Source: JBDTVS01 sp040007095 (GTDB taxonomy: Bacteria; Acidobacteriota; Vicinamibacteria; Vicinamibacterales; CAVVIG01). From it: DNA of 37,942 bases. Shown here one piece after another: positions 13,997-22,667 of this stretch; the stretch's first letter is position 1, and each line of letters starts with the position of its first letter. Below the pieces are notes generated by a model that had not been told where the DNA came from, ran no database searches, and was given only the letters and a program-made list of their open reading frames with translations. The stretch is from positions 1-37,942 of the forward strand of contig JBDTVS010000069.1 in the NCBI GenBank assembly GCA_040007095.1, in the 5' to 3' direction. The translations under genes were made by a program, and so were the position numbers.

Positions 13997-16207
13997 TCAG
14001 GGCAGCAAGAACTGGACGCCGCCGCGCGCGGCACGCGGTAGGCCGACAGTCAGGATCGGGGTGCGTCCGACGTCGTATTCGCTGTCGAGGAGGTTTTCCA
14101 CCGCGACAAACAACGACACTCTTCGCCCGAGCGTCCGGCCGCCCATGACGTCGAGTACCGTGGCGCGCCGGAGCGTGAACGCGTTCAGATCGTCTTCGAA
14201 TTGTGGTCCCGTCACTCGAAGGAGACCGGAGGCGGACCAGCCCTGATGGACATAGCGTGCGCTCAGGCCCGCGTTGTACGTCGGGACCTGCGGCACACGG
14301 TTGTCGCGCAAGCTCGTTTCACCGTTGTACCGTGCACCGACGATGCCGGTGGTGAAGGTGAAGGTCAGCGATCGCGACGCCCGCCAGTCGGTCTCGATTT
14401 CCAAGCCGTTCGACCGGATCTGATCCGCATTTGCCCGCACCTTGGTAATAAGCGCAGGCGTCGTCGAGAGCGTGATGTTGGTGATCGCATCATCCAACAG
14501 GTTCCAGAATGCGGTGACGCGCGCGGACACGGGACCACGGGCCAGGAGCACGCCTGCGTCGGCACCGGTGAGCCGTTCGGGCTCGAGCGCTTCGCTCGGA
14601 TTGGTTTGCGTGTTGCCGGCACGGAAGCCGCGGTACAGCTCGTTGAGTGTTGGGGCGCGAAAGCCGCCGTACGCCGAGGCGCGAACCGAGATGCCGGCGG
14701 CGACCCGATACGCAAACGACGCGCGCGGGTTGAACGACCCGAGTGTCTTTTCGTAGGGCGTGTATTTCGACTGAGTGTGCCAACCGTCGGCGTGAGCGCC
14801 GGCGACGACCGTCAAACGGTCGTTGACGACGAAGCTGTCCTGCACAAACGCCGAGCCGACGCGCTGTGTGCCGCCGCTTGCTGTCTCGCCGAGCACGCGC
14901 CCCCGCTGTAACTGCGTTTCGTCGGTTTCGCCGCGAATGAACTTGCCCTCGGCCCCGACGAGGACGGTGTGGCGTCCGACCGGCCTGACCCATTGCCCCC
15001 CAACGCCGACGACCCGGGTTGGCACGCGCTGGAGGCGGTTGAGATCCTCGCTCGTCCGATCGGCTGACACCGCCGAGAACGACTGGTCGTAGCCCTGGGT
15101 GTCTCCATAAATCCGCGCGGAGAACAGCCCGCCGCCCATTGCGCCGGCTGTTTCGCCGGACAGTGATCGCGCGGCCGTACTGTTCGTCACCACCGGCGTG
15201 CCGTTTCCGCGGTTCTCCGAAAAGACGTTTCCGGTCACCTCGACGCGCCAGCCATTCTCGGCGTGGTACCCGACCGAGGCGAGTCCCGACCGGTGCGCCG
15301 AGGTGGATTTCGTGTCAATCGGTCCGCGCGGCGCGATTCCGGGGTCCTGGACGGTCGCGACCGTGATGTAGCCGTCAGTCGAGAACCACTCGCCGCCGGC
15401 ACTGTACGACCAGCCATTCGTCCGGCTGCCAGTGAACACTGACACGCGGCCGGTGCCGAGCGCTCCGCCCTCGACGACCGCCCGAGCCAGCGGATGATTG
15501 GGACGCCACGTGAGGACCTGGACGACGCCGCCGACGGCGTCGGCGCCGTACAGGTCGCTCCCGCTCCCGCGCAGCACTTCCACCCGATCGATCGCCGCCT
15601 GTGGCAGCTTGTCCCAATAGACCCAGCCGCCGAACGCATCGTTGAGCGGTACGCCGTCGGCCAGGACCAGGGACCGGCTCGACCCGGTGCCGCCCAGACC
15701 GCGAAGCGTGATGCCCTGAGCGGTAGGATTTGAAACGCGAGATGACGTCCGGCGGAACAGCGTGAGCCCGGGAACGGCCTTCAAGGCATCATCCAAGGTC
15801 ACGGATCCAGTCGCCATCAGGTCAGCCGCCGTAAACACCGACATCGTCGCCGTCGGGTCGACTTTGGGCACGTCGGTGCGGGAGGAGGTCACGTTGACCG
15901 CTTCGAAGAACGGCGCCGGTTCCAGCGCGATCCGGAGATCGCGTGCCCCGGATGCCAGCGACACCGTCGCGGGCGTGAAACCGACCGCGGTCACCACCAG
16001 CCGCATGTCGCGGCCTGCTTCGGTCGGAAACTCGAATCGCCCGTCCGATCCGGCACGGATTTCCGCGATCCGCCGGCCCGATGATTCGAGCACGACCACC
16101 GCGTCTGAAATCGCACCGCCGAGGGAGTCCACCACCCAGCCGCTCGGCCCTGCCGCTTGCGCGGTGTTTGCGACGGCGAGAAGAACGGCGATGAGGAAGG
16201 CGTTCAC
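13997..16207 (-). CDS. TonB-dependent outer-membrane receptor with carboxypeptidase-regulatory domain
   Basis: This is a full-length 736-residue receptor. In order it has a signal peptide (IAVLLAVANTAQA), a carboxypeptidase-regulatory-like Ig domain (about 22-95, GWVVDSLGGAISDAVVVLES), a TonB-box/plug domain (about 105-235, VPGLTLFRRTSSRVSNPTAQ and VEVLRGSGSDLYGADAVGGV) and a 22-strand barrel ending in PRAARGGVQFLLP. The plug pattern is that of BtuB/CirA-like receptors. The ligand may be a corrinoid, a siderophore or a carbohydrate. The receptor at the window start ends in TLGGR, so the two are not close copies. It lies alone apart from the small gene 91 bp upstream on the same strand. I saw no cobalamin riboswitch in its short leader. 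Confidence 0.92.
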   Translation of the reverse strand: MNAFLIAVLLAVANTAQAAGPSGWVVDSLGGAISDAVVVLESSGRRIAEIRAGSDGRFEFPTEAGRDMRLVVTAVGFTPATVSLASGARDLRIALEPAPFFEAVNVTSSRTDVPKVDPTATMSVFTAADLMATGSVTLDDALKAVPGLTLFRRTSSRVSNPTAQGITLRGLGGTGSSRSLVLADGVPLNDAFGGWVYWDKLPQAAIDRVEVLRGSGSDLYGADAVGGVVQVLTWRPNHPLARAVVEGGALGTGRVSVFTGSRTNGWSYSAGGEWFSTDGYITVATVQDPGIAPRGPIDTKSTSAHRSGLASVGYHAENGWRVEVTGNVFSENRGNGTPVVTNSTAARSLSGETAGAMGGGLFSARIYGDTQGYDQSFSAVSADRTSEDLNRLQRVPTRVVGVGGQWVRPVGRHTVLVGAEGKFIRGETDETQLQRGRVLGETASGGTQRVGSAFVQDSFVVNDRLTVVAGAHADGWHTQSKYTPYEKTLGSFNPRASFAYRVAAGISVRASAYGGFRAPTLNELYRGFRAGNTQTNPSEALEPERLTGADAGVLLARGPVSARVTAFWNLLDDAITNITLSTTPALITKVRANADQIRSNGLEIETDWRASRSLTFTFTTGIVGARYNGETSLRDNRVPQVPTYNAGLSARYVHQGWSASGLLRVTGPQFEDDLNAFTLRRATVLDVMGGRTLGRRVSLFVAVENLLDSEYDVGRTPILTVGLPRAARGGVQFLLP

Positions 16208-16298
16208 GAGCGGGCATCTTATCAGTCAGATGCCTCCGCGTAGAGCCAGGATGCCCGTTCGGCCCTCCGAACGATTTCGGTCGAAGCCGTCGCGGCCG

Positions 16299-16538
16299 TC
16301 AGTTGCTGTGGGCGGGCTCCATCGCGCGGAGCATGTAAGTACCGTCGTGACTTCGATCCAGCAATCCGTCTTCGGTCAGCGACTCGAGGAGCTGACGGCA
16401 CGTGTGCTCGTCGAGTTCCCAGACGCGCTGCGCCTGGGCGGGCGACAGTCGAAGATCAGGCATTTCCAGGTAGTCGCAGTGAATACGACGCAGCATCTCA
16501 TCCTTGGACACGATGACAAGGCTCTCTCTCAACGGCAT
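16299..16538 (-). CDS. Small helical protein, possible winged-helix fold
   Basis: This 79-residue protein starts at ATG 16538, chosen because AGGGAG lies six bases upstream; the frame continues to 16715 without support. The sequence MLRRIHCDYLEMPDLRLSPA (residues about 15-34), then AQRVWELDEHTCRQLLESLT and EDGLLDRSHDGTYML, reads as three helices plus a wing-like end. It resembles small winged-helix proteins in which a helix recognises DNA and a beta-wing ends the fold. It carries no other domain, signal peptide or metal site. It could regulate the receptor gene downstream or the divergent phosphoribosyltransferase, from which it is separated by 237 bp. Function inferred only. Confidence 0.6.
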   Translation of the reverse strand: MPLRESLVIVSKDEMLRRIHCDYLEMPDLRLSPAQAQRVWELDEHTCRQLLESLTEDGLLDRSHDGTYMLRAMEPAHSN

Positions 16539-16775
16539 CTGCTCCCTGAAGGAACCTGGCCTGTTCGCGAAGGGCATATCTTCGCGGGCTGGCTCCGGCA
16601 AAGCTTTCCGTGCAAGATGAGTGCCCCGAGCCCCAGGCCGGCGAGCCATGTCTTCGCGCCCTGGAGATGTCGACCGATCCCCACTTCGTGAACAGATTTG
16701 AACTGCCGTCGACACAATTGTTGGAATTCAGCTGCTGATCGTGGCTCGGCCCGTTGGGCGAGTGAGGAGGCCATC

Positions 16776-17429
16776 GTGCTATTTCGAAATCGCCGGGAAG
16801 CGGGGCAGCGTCTCGCGGCACGTTTGGTTGGATACAAAGATGTGCCCGGCGTGATTGTGCTGGCTCTGCCGAGGGGTGGCGTGCCGGTCGGGTTCGAAGT
16901 GGCCTCCAGCCTTGCGTCGCCACTCGACGTCTTTCTTGTCCGCAAGATCGGTGTTCCGGGGCACTCGGAGCTCGCGATGGGCGCGATTGCCGAAGGTGGC
17001 ATCGAGGTGCTTCATGAGGACCTCATTCAGGACCTCGGTATTCCACGCCATCAAGTCCAGCAGGTCGTCCTCCGCGAACGAATCGAGCTGGAGCGCCGCG
17101 ATCGTCTTTTTCGAGGCGGTCGTCCTCCTCATCGAGTCCGCGGGAACACGGTGATCCTGGTCGACGACGGCCTGGCGACGGGTTCGACGATGGAGGCGGC
17201 GGTGGCCGCGCTGCGCGATCGAGGCCCGGCTCAGATCGTGGTGTCGGTTCCCGTGGGCGCCCGCGAGTCGTGCGAGCGGCTCGCTCGGCTCGCGGACTCG
17301 CTGGTCTGTCTCGAGATGCCCGAGCCGTTCGACGCGGTCGGGCGCTGGTATCAGGATTTCGACCAGACGAGCGACGCCGAAGTCGTCCGCCTGCTGGCGA
17401 TCGCGGGGCCGCCAGCGCCAGAATTGTGA
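16776..17429 (+). CDS. Phosphoribosyltransferase-family protein
   Basis: This is a 217-residue protein of the type I phosphoribosyltransferase fold. Its N-terminal stretch FRNRREAGQRLAARL and the run VIVLALPRGGVPVGFEVA match the stand-alone PRTase group often annotated as predicted phosphoribosyltransferases in stress regions. The PRPP loop is VILVDDGLATGSTMEAAV (about residues 126-143). The pyrophosphate loop LPRGGV is intact. The substrate is not known and need not be a purine. The start is GTG 16776 with GTGAGGAGG five bases upstream. The gene is followed 92 bp later by a KdpD-like kinase on the same strand. It is distinct from the adenine enzyme at 24779. Confidence 0.85.
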   Translation: MLFRNRREAGQRLAARLVGYKDVPGVIVLALPRGGVPVGFEVASSLASPLDVFLVRKIGVPGHSELAMGAIAEGGIEVLHEDLIQDLGIPRHQVQQVVLRERIELERRDRLFRGGRPPHRVRGNTVILVDDGLATGSTMEAAVAALRDRGPAQIVVSVPVGARESCERLARLADSLVCLEMPEPFDAVGRWYQDFDQTSDAEVVRLLAIAGPPAPEL

Positions 17430-17521
17430 TGGCACCGAGTTCTTTGAGTCATCCGCCCGGGCACGCCGAGCCTCGAACGGCACTTTGTTCGATTTCCAGC
17501 ATTTCTTCCGAGCGCGCTACG

Positions 17522-19066
17522 ATGTGGGATGTCGGCGCGTCGATGAAGCGGAGACCGCCAGCGTCCGATCGCGGGAACCTGATACTGGCCGGCATCGCCA
17601 TCGCCGCGGTCACCGCCCTCCGTTTCTGGTTTCATTTCACGAATCCAACGATCGCAGCGCTCAGCTACCTGCTGATTGTCTTGATCACCGCGGCGGGCTC
17701 GAGCCTGAAGGCCAGCGTCGCCGTGTCGGTGCTGGCCGATCTCTGTCTGAACTATTTCTTCATGCCGCCGATTGGCACCTTCACCATTGCCGATCCGCAG
17801 AACTGGGTGGCGCTGTTCGCCTTTCTGGCGGTTGCCGTGGTGGCGAGCAACCTGTCGACGACGGCTCGCGCGCGCGCCCGCGAGGCGGTGGCTCGGCGCG
17901 ACGAGCTCGGACGCCTGTTCGATCTGAGTCGGGACGTCCTCCTGACCACAGATAGTAGGGAGGCCATGAGGCAATTGGCCCTGTTCGTCTCGCGTCGCTT
18001 CGATCTCGACTTCGTGGCGATTTGTCTGCCGCGCGGGGAAAGCTGGGACGTGTCGCAGGCGGGGACGCTGGACATCCGGCTTGACGAGCATCGGCTCTCG
18101 CGGGCGTTCGCCGGCACGGACAGCGCGTCCGCCCCATCTGCCGGCGCGCAGACCCACGACAGGCATCGCGCGTTCAGCCACGACGGGCACGCGGTCTCGC
18201 TGGTGCCGCTGCTGTTCGGCGTCAGGACTGTCGGGCTGCTGGCGACTGCCGGACGATCGGTCGAGCCGGCGACGCTCGATGCGCTGGCCGGGGTGGCGGC
18301 CATCGCCGTCGAACGCGCGCAATTTCTCGACGAGCGCAAGTCGGCCGAGCTCGCACGACAGAGCGAAGAACTGAAGTCTGCGCTGCTCGCATCGCTCGGT
18401 CACGATTTGAGAACGCCGCTGACCGCGATCCGCGTGGCAGCCAGCAATCTGCAGGCGTCGTGGTTGCGCGACGCGGATCGCCGCGAGCAGAGCGACCTGA
18501 TTCTTGCTGAAGTCGAACGATTGAATCGCCTCTTTCAGAACATCCTCGAAATGGCGCGAATTGATTCCGGGGCGGTCGCCGCGGATGTCCGCTGGGTGCA
18601 TCCGGCGGAACTCTTCGAAGCGGCGCGCGATCAGGTCGACCACGCCTTGCGCCAGCATCGCGTGGAGTTCCACGCCGACTCCGATCGGCTCGTCCGGCTC
18701 GATCCGCGTCTCACTGCGTCTGCGCTCGCTCATCTGTTGGAGAATGCGGCCCAGTACACCCCCGCGGACTCGGCGATCGAAGTGGAGATGTCGGTGTCCG
18801 AGGCGGGGCTGACGGTGACCGTTCGCGATCATGGCCCGGGGATCGCGCCAGGCGATCTGCCGCACGTCTTCGAGCGTTTCTACCGGGGCTCGGAAGCGAA
18901 GCGTTGGGTCTCGGGGACCGGCATGGGGTTGTCGATTGCGCGCGGCATGCTGATGGCGGAGGGCGGGCGGATCTGGGCCGAGAATTGCCCGGACGCCGGC
19001 GCCCGGTTCACAATCGCCGTGCCGGCGAGCAGCAAATCGGCCGCGGCGGCCGATCAGGTCTCATGA
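17522..19066 (+). CDS. KdpD-like membrane sensor histidine kinase (DUF4118-GAF-HisKA-HATPase)
   Basis: This is a 514-residue kinase. The N-terminus carries four hydrophobic segments (about residues 18-115) of the DUF4118 type, with FMPPIGTFTIADPQNWVALF as in KdpD. A GAF-like domain follows (about 145-280), then HisKA with phospho-acceptor His294 in SLGHDLRTPLTAIR. HATPase boxes are LLENAAQYTPA (N), DHGPGIAPGD (G1), FERFYRG (F) and GTGMGLSIARG (G2). The N-terminal KdpD and universal-stress domains of true KdpD are missing. I chose ATG 17522; ATG 17543 is equally possible and no ribosome site decides. The stop overlaps the regulator start (ATGA). No kdpFABC genes are in the window, so it may sense something other than potassium or act at a distance. 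Confidence 0.9.
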   Translation: MWDVGASMKRRPPASDRGNLILAGIAIAAVTALRFWFHFTNPTIAALSYLLIVLITAAGSSLKASVAVSVLADLCLNYFFMPPIGTFTIADPQNWVALFAFLAVAVVASNLSTTARARAREAVARRDELGRLFDLSRDVLLTTDSREAMRQLALFVSRRFDLDFVAICLPRGESWDVSQAGTLDIRLDEHRLSRAFAGTDSASAPSAGAQTHDRHRAFSHDGHAVSLVPLLFGVRTVGLLATAGRSVEPATLDALAGVAAIAVERAQFLDERKSAELARQSEELKSALLASLGHDLRTPLTAIRVAASNLQASWLRDADRREQSDLILAEVERLNRLFQNILEMARIDSGAVAADVRWVHPAELFEAARDQVDHALRQHRVEFHADSDRLVRLDPRLTASALAHLLENAAQYTPADSAIEVEMSVSEAGLTVTVRDHGPGIAPGDLPHVFERFYRGSEAKRWVSGTGMGLSIARGMLMAEGGRIWAENCPDAGARFTIAVPASSKSAAAADQVS

Positions 19067-19770
19067 TCCGGGCGGCAAGAATTCTTCTGGTCGACGACGA
19101 GGTGCCGATTCAACGCGCGGTCGCGCCATTGCTGCGCTCCAGGGGCTACGAGGTCGAAGTCGTCGGGACCGGCGCCGACGCCCTGAAACGTGCGGCGGCG
19201 CAGCCGCCGGATCTGATCGTGTTGGATCTGGGACTGCCCGATATGGAGGGCGCCGAGATCTGCCGTCGCATCCGGATGGCGTCGGCGGTGCCGATCGTGG
19301 TGCTCTCGGCTCGCGGCGCCGAGGCGGACAAGGTCATGGCCCTCGATCTCGGGGCCGACGATTACGTGACCAAGCCGTTCGGGCCCGAAGAACTGCTCGC
19401 TCGCATCCGCGTCGCGCTGCGGCGCGTGATGTCGACGGACGACGAGCCGGCCGGACGCCTGCGTGTCGGCGACCTGACGATCGACTACGACCGACACCGT
19501 GTCTCCCGGGGCGACGACGAGATCCGGTTGACGCCGAAGGAGTTCGATCTGCTCGAGTTGCTCGCGCGCAGCGCCGATCGTGTGCTCACGCATCGGGCGA
19601 TCCTGAAGGCGGTGTGGGGACCGAACGCGGTCGATCAGCCGGAGCATCTGTGGGTCCTGATGGCGCAGCTGCGGAAGAAAATCGAGCCCGAGCCGTCACA
19701 TCCGCGCTATCTGGTGAGCGAGCCGTGGGTCGGGTATCGGTTCGTGACGGAGCCGGCCGGGGAGTTGTAA
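19063..19770 (+). CDS. OmpR/KdpE-type response regulator
   Basis: This is a 235-residue DNA-binding response regulator and partner of the kinase whose stop it overlaps. The receiver domain (about 1-118) has the acidic pair in LLVDDE, phospho-acceptor Asp55 in IVLDLGLPD, Ser/Thr in VLSARG and Lys in VTKPFG. The C-terminal winged helix (about 130-232) reads LTPKEFDLLELLARSADRVL, then HRAILKAVWG and ends YLVSEPWVGYRF, as in KdpE. The start is ATG 19063; the frame continues upstream only as the kinase in another phase. Its target genes are not evident, since nothing kdp-like is nearby. Confidence 0.93.
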   Translation: MIRAARILLVDDEVPIQRAVAPLLRSRGYEVEVVGTGADALKRAAAQPPDLIVLDLGLPDMEGAEICRRIRMASAVPIVVLSARGAEADKVMALDLGADDYVTKPFGPEELLARIRVALRRVMSTDDEPAGRLRVGDLTIDYDRHRVSRGDDEIRLTPKEFDLLELLARSADRVLTHRAILKAVWGPNAVDQPEHLWVLMAQLRKKIEPEPSHPRYLVSEPWVGYRFVTEPAGEL

Positions 19771-19937
19771 AGACGCGGCGATTCTCTGCTGTCCGAGCCC
19801 GCATGAGCGTATACTGTCTGGCGTACGGCAGTTCCGCTGCTCTGTTGTTGCGACCCGACCGAGCCCCCTCGATCGACCATCGACCCTGCCAGCGTGTTCA
19901 AGGATCCCTACTAACGCCCTCCGGGGCAGGAGTCGCA

Positions 19938-20285
19938 ATGGCGCGGAAACTGTTTGTCGGAAATCTCTCTTTCAATACCGACGAGCGTCGGCTGCAGGAA
20001 GTGTTCGAAGCAGTGGGGCCTGTTGACACGGTGAATATCGTGCGCGACCAGATGACCGGCCGCGCGCGAGGGTTTGCATTCGTGGAGATGCAGACCGAAG
20101 AGGGGGCGCAGGCCGCTATCCAGCAACTGAACGAAAGCGAGCTCGACGGTCGGCGTATCGCAGTGAACGAAGCGCGTCCCAAGACCCCGGGTGGTGGCGG
20201 CGGCGGCGGTCGTAGCGGCGGCGGCGGCCGACCCGGCGGCGGTGGTGGCGGCGGTGGCCAGCGAAGGCGCGAACCTCGTTGGTAG
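19938..20285 (+). CDS. RRM-type RNA-binding protein with glycine-rich tail
   Basis: This 115-residue protein has one RNA recognition motif (residues 4-80) with RNP2 LFVGNL (5-10) and RNP1 RGFAFVEM (44-51). The aromatic contacts (Phe6, Phe46, Phe48) are in place. A tail from about 83 consists of glycine runs broken by Arg and Pro, ending QRRREPRW. Such bacterial and cyanobacterial RRM proteins bind single-stranded RNA and often respond to cold. The start is ATG 19938 with GGCAGGAG upstream. The gene stands alone behind a 167-bp leader, so it probably has its own promoter; a GTATACT-like -10 near 19808-19815 is possible but unproven. Confidence 0.92.
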   Translation: MARKLFVGNLSFNTDERRLQEVFEAVGPVDTVNIVRDQMTGRARGFAFVEMQTEEGAQAAIQQLNESELDGRRIAVNEARPKTPGGGGGGGRSGGGGRPGGGGGGGGQRRREPRW

Positions 20286-20327
20286 TCCACCGCGGAGCCT
20301 TCACGTCGTCTTTTCCAAGAGGTGCTT

Positions 20328-21875
20328 GTGGGCTCACGCGTACATCTGATCAATCCTAGCGATGTCTCGTTCGGGGTGGCTGTGATTACACCCCGCTGGT
20401 TGTACGTCCTGGCGGCCGCCACGGGTACCGCGTGGGGCGACCCGCGTATCGTGGACGAGACCCTCGAGCGCACCAATCTCGACACCATTGCGGCCGGCGA
20501 TGTGGTCGGGATCGGCATTCACACTTCAAACGCGATGCGCGGCTACGAGATCGGCCGATTGGCGCGCGCGCGTGGCGCGTGGGTGGTCTTTGGTGGCATC
20601 CACGCGACCTTGTTTCCCGACGAAGCCCACGAACAGGGCGGCGCCCACGCGGTGGTGAAGGGCGACGGCGATCTGGTGTGGGAGCACGTCGTCTCGGATT
20701 GTTTTGCCGGACAGCCGATGCGCGTCTACGACGGCGGCCGGGTCGACAGCGATTCGTTCGCATCGGCCCGCTGGGATCTGCTGCAGCCAAACGCGTACAT
20801 GTGGGCGTCGGTGCAGACCGTGCGCGGGTGCCCCAAGCATTGCTCGTTCTGCTCGGTCTGGAGGACGGACGGCCAGGAGCCGCGGCAGCGCGGGGTCGAT
20901 CGTGTCGTGCAGGAAATCGTGGAGCTGAGACGGCTCGGCTTCAAGTTCATCGCGCTGGCCGACGACAACTTCTATCCGGTCACCTTCGACGACATCGCCG
21001 CGGCCCGCCGTCGGTCCGATCAGTCGCGATTGCACGAGCTGCAGGCGCTGCGGCAAGAGCGATTCGATCTGATGGAGAAGTTGGCTGAGCTGCCACACGA
21101 TCTGGTGTTCTACACGCAGATCACGATGGAGGCGGCCGAAGACACGGAGTTTCTCGACGCCATGCGCAAGGCGCACATCCTCGGCGCGCTGGTCGGCGTC
21201 GAAGCGGTCACTCCGGAAGGATTGAAGGATGTGTTCAAAGGCTTCAATCTTGCCGGCGACGAGCTCGTCGCGCGCCTGAAGACGTTCAGGCGGCACGGTG
21301 TGCACGTGCTCGGCTCCTTCATCTTCGGACTGCCTTCGGATCGGAAGGAGACCTTCGACGCCACGGTGGCGCTGGCGGAGAAATCCGATCTGACCTTCGC
21401 GCAGTTCGTCCTGCTCACACCGTTTCCCGGCACGCTCGATTTTGAAAAATGGGCGAAGGAAAAGGGACGCAGCGAGACGAAGATCGACGGCATCCCGGTG
21501 ACCCGCCACTGGCTGATCCCTCAGAGCCGCCGTCCCAAGCTCTACACCGAGCACCCGACCTTGTCGCTCGAAGAGATTCGCGTGCGGACGCAAGGCGCGT
21601 GGGATCAGTTCTACAGTTGGCGTCGGATCTGGGCGCGATCGAGCGTGGTCGAGTCATACCGCGGCCGCCTCGCCTTCGTCTTGGTCTCGAAGATGTATCG
21701 GCAGATGTACGCCAACACGGGGATCGCCACCGACAGCGCGCGGGTGGCGCGATCGGTACGGTGGACCCGTGTCATGGCCTACGCGGCTCGCCGGCTGTTC
21801 CTTGGTAAACCGATGCCGGAACTGGCGGCGCCCGCCTCGATCGGTCGGCGCATCCGGGAGCACGTCCCCGTCTAG
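20328..21875 (+). CDS. B12-binding-type radical SAM enzyme
   Basis: This is a 515-residue cytoplasmic enzyme. The N-terminal third (about 1-140) has a Rossmann-type layout typical of cobalamin-binding radical SAM proteins (VGIGIHTSNAMRGYEIGRLA, WVVFGGIHATLFPDEA), but no classic DxHxxG motif. The radical SAM core has the cluster cysteines Cys168, Cys172 and Cys175 in VRGCPKHCSFCS. Later marks are FIALADDNFYP and GSFIFGLPSDRKETFD. A C-terminal helical part (about 370-515) is of unknown role. Relatives modify lipids, tetrapyrroles or peptides, and the substrate cannot be assigned here. The start is GTG 20328 with AGAGG five bases upstream; GTG 20322 is the alternative. The presence of B12 uptake genes in the same window fits a cobalamin-using enzyme, but that is circumstantial. 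Confidence 0.85.
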   Translation: MGSRVHLINPSDVSFGVAVITPRWLYVLAAATGTAWGDPRIVDETLERTNLDTIAAGDVVGIGIHTSNAMRGYEIGRLARARGAWVVFGGIHATLFPDEAHEQGGAHAVVKGDGDLVWEHVVSDCFAGQPMRVYDGGRVDSDSFASARWDLLQPNAYMWASVQTVRGCPKHCSFCSVWRTDGQEPRQRGVDRVVQEIVELRRLGFKFIALADDNFYPVTFDDIAAARRRSDQSRLHELQALRQERFDLMEKLAELPHDLVFYTQITMEAAEDTEFLDAMRKAHILGALVGVEAVTPEGLKDVFKGFNLAGDELVARLKTFRRHGVHVLGSFIFGLPSDRKETFDATVALAEKSDLTFAQFVLLTPFPGTLDFEKWAKEKGRSETKIDGIPVTRHWLIPQSRRPKLYTEHPTLSLEEIRVRTQGAWDQFYSWRRIWARSSVVESYRGRLAFVLVSKMYRQMYANTGIATDSARVARSVRWTRVMAYAARRLFLGKPMPELAAPASIGRRIREHVPV

Positions 21876-22021
21876 TCTTGCTTCACGTATTTCTGCGGTT
21901 CGCGATCGAACCGCGTCTTGCACACCACGGCGCAAAAGTAGTACGTCTTGCCGGCGTATTCGCTCGTTCCGGCGGCCTTGTTCTCGTCCACTGTCATCTT
22001 GCACACAGGATCGACAGCCAT
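21872..22021 (-). CDS. YHS-domain metal-binding small protein
   Basis: This 49-residue protein reads MAVDPVCKMTVDENKAAGTS, then EYAGKTYYFCAVVCKTRFDR, ending EPQKYVKQD. The pattern DPVCKM ... YYFC...C..F is the YHS domain, a treble-clef-like fold whose cysteines (Cys7, Cys30, Cys34) bind a metal such as copper or zinc. YHS domains occur alone or at the ends of copper ATPases and hydroxylases. The start is ATG 22021 on the reverse strand with GGAGGAG upstream. Its stop shares the bases CTAG (21872-21875) with the stop of the radical SAM gene, so the two converge. It is too short for ordinary gene-length cut-offs. Probably a metal chaperone-like protein; the metal is not identifiable. Confidence 0.85.
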   Translation of the reverse strand: MAVDPVCKMTVDENKAAGTSEYAGKTYYFCAVVCKTRFDREPQKYVKQD

Positions 22022-22080
22022 GATCTCCTCCCGTCCAATCGCCTGGCGTGAGAGAACATTTTCACACGGAGGGCGACTCG

Positions 22081-22599
22081 ATGATCACGGAAGCTTTTCT
22101 TCAAGAATTCGAACGCGAGAGCGCGACCACTCGGAAGGTGCTGGAACGGATTCCTCAGGATCGCCTGAGCTGGAAGCCGCATGCCAAGTCGATGTCGCTC
22201 GGCACGCTCGCGCATCACATCGCCGCCGGCCCGGGCATCCTGTCCGGGTGGGCCCTGCAGGACAAGACCGAAATGTCGCCCGACATGGGATCGACGCCCG
22301 AAGCGACGTCAACGGCGGCAGTCCTGGCGACGCACGACGACAGCGTGGATCGGACGAAGGCGGCGTTGACGACGCTTGGTGATGCGGGCCTGATGGCGGA
22401 CTGGAAGCTGACGACCAAGGATGGCGCGACGATTATGGGCATGCCGAAGGTGGCGCTCATCCGGTCGGTCGTGCTGAACCACATGTACCATCATCGGGGT
22501 CAGCTCTCCGTGTATCTCCGGTTGCTCGACGTGCCGGTGCCCTCGATCTACGGCCCGAGCGCGGACGAAAATCCGTTCACGCCGACAGCGTCCGCGTAG
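22081..22599 (+). CDS. DinB-family metal-dependent protein
   Basis: This 172-residue four-helix-bundle protein has the family layout: the helix FLQEFERESATTRKVLERIP, the PQDRLSWKPHAKSMSLGTLA region with SWKPH, LGTLAHHIA as the first metal-ligand helix, and NHMYHHRGQLSVYLR as the second. The histidines in AHH and YHHR are the expected metal ligands. DinB-fold proteins include bacillithiol and mycothiol transferases and many of unknown reaction. No small-thiol genes lie nearby, so the reaction is not assigned. The start is ATG 22081 with CGGAGGG upstream, divergent from the YHS gene by 59 bp. Confidence 0.9.
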   Translation: MITEAFLQEFERESATTRKVLERIPQDRLSWKPHAKSMSLGTLAHHIAAGPGILSGWALQDKTEMSPDMGSTPEATSTAAVLATHDDSVDRTKAALTTLGDAGLMADWKLTTKDGATIMGMPKVALIRSVVLNHMYHHRGQLSVYLRLLDVPVPSIYGPSADENPFTPTASA

Positions 22600-22634
22600 T
22601 CGACGCGTGGGGGAGATCCTTCGAACATCCCAGG

Positions 22635-22649
22635 GTTCTCGAGGGTTCT
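22635..22649 (+). repeat. 15-base leader motif, copy 1
   Basis: GTTCTCGAGGGTTCT lies 18 bases before the glycosyltransferase ATG, in a local GGGTTCTCG direct repeat. The same motif with one change (GTTCTCAAGGGTTCT) is at 28108-28122, 14 bases before the quinoprotein start. No function is known to me. Confidence 0.5.
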
Positions 22650-22667
22650 CGGGCGAGGCAACATCGA

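Noticed and set aside
20195..20280. GGC-rich tandem repeat resembling a low-complexity or CRISPR-like array
   Set aside because: It is the glycine-rich tail of the RRM protein in a continuous reading frame.
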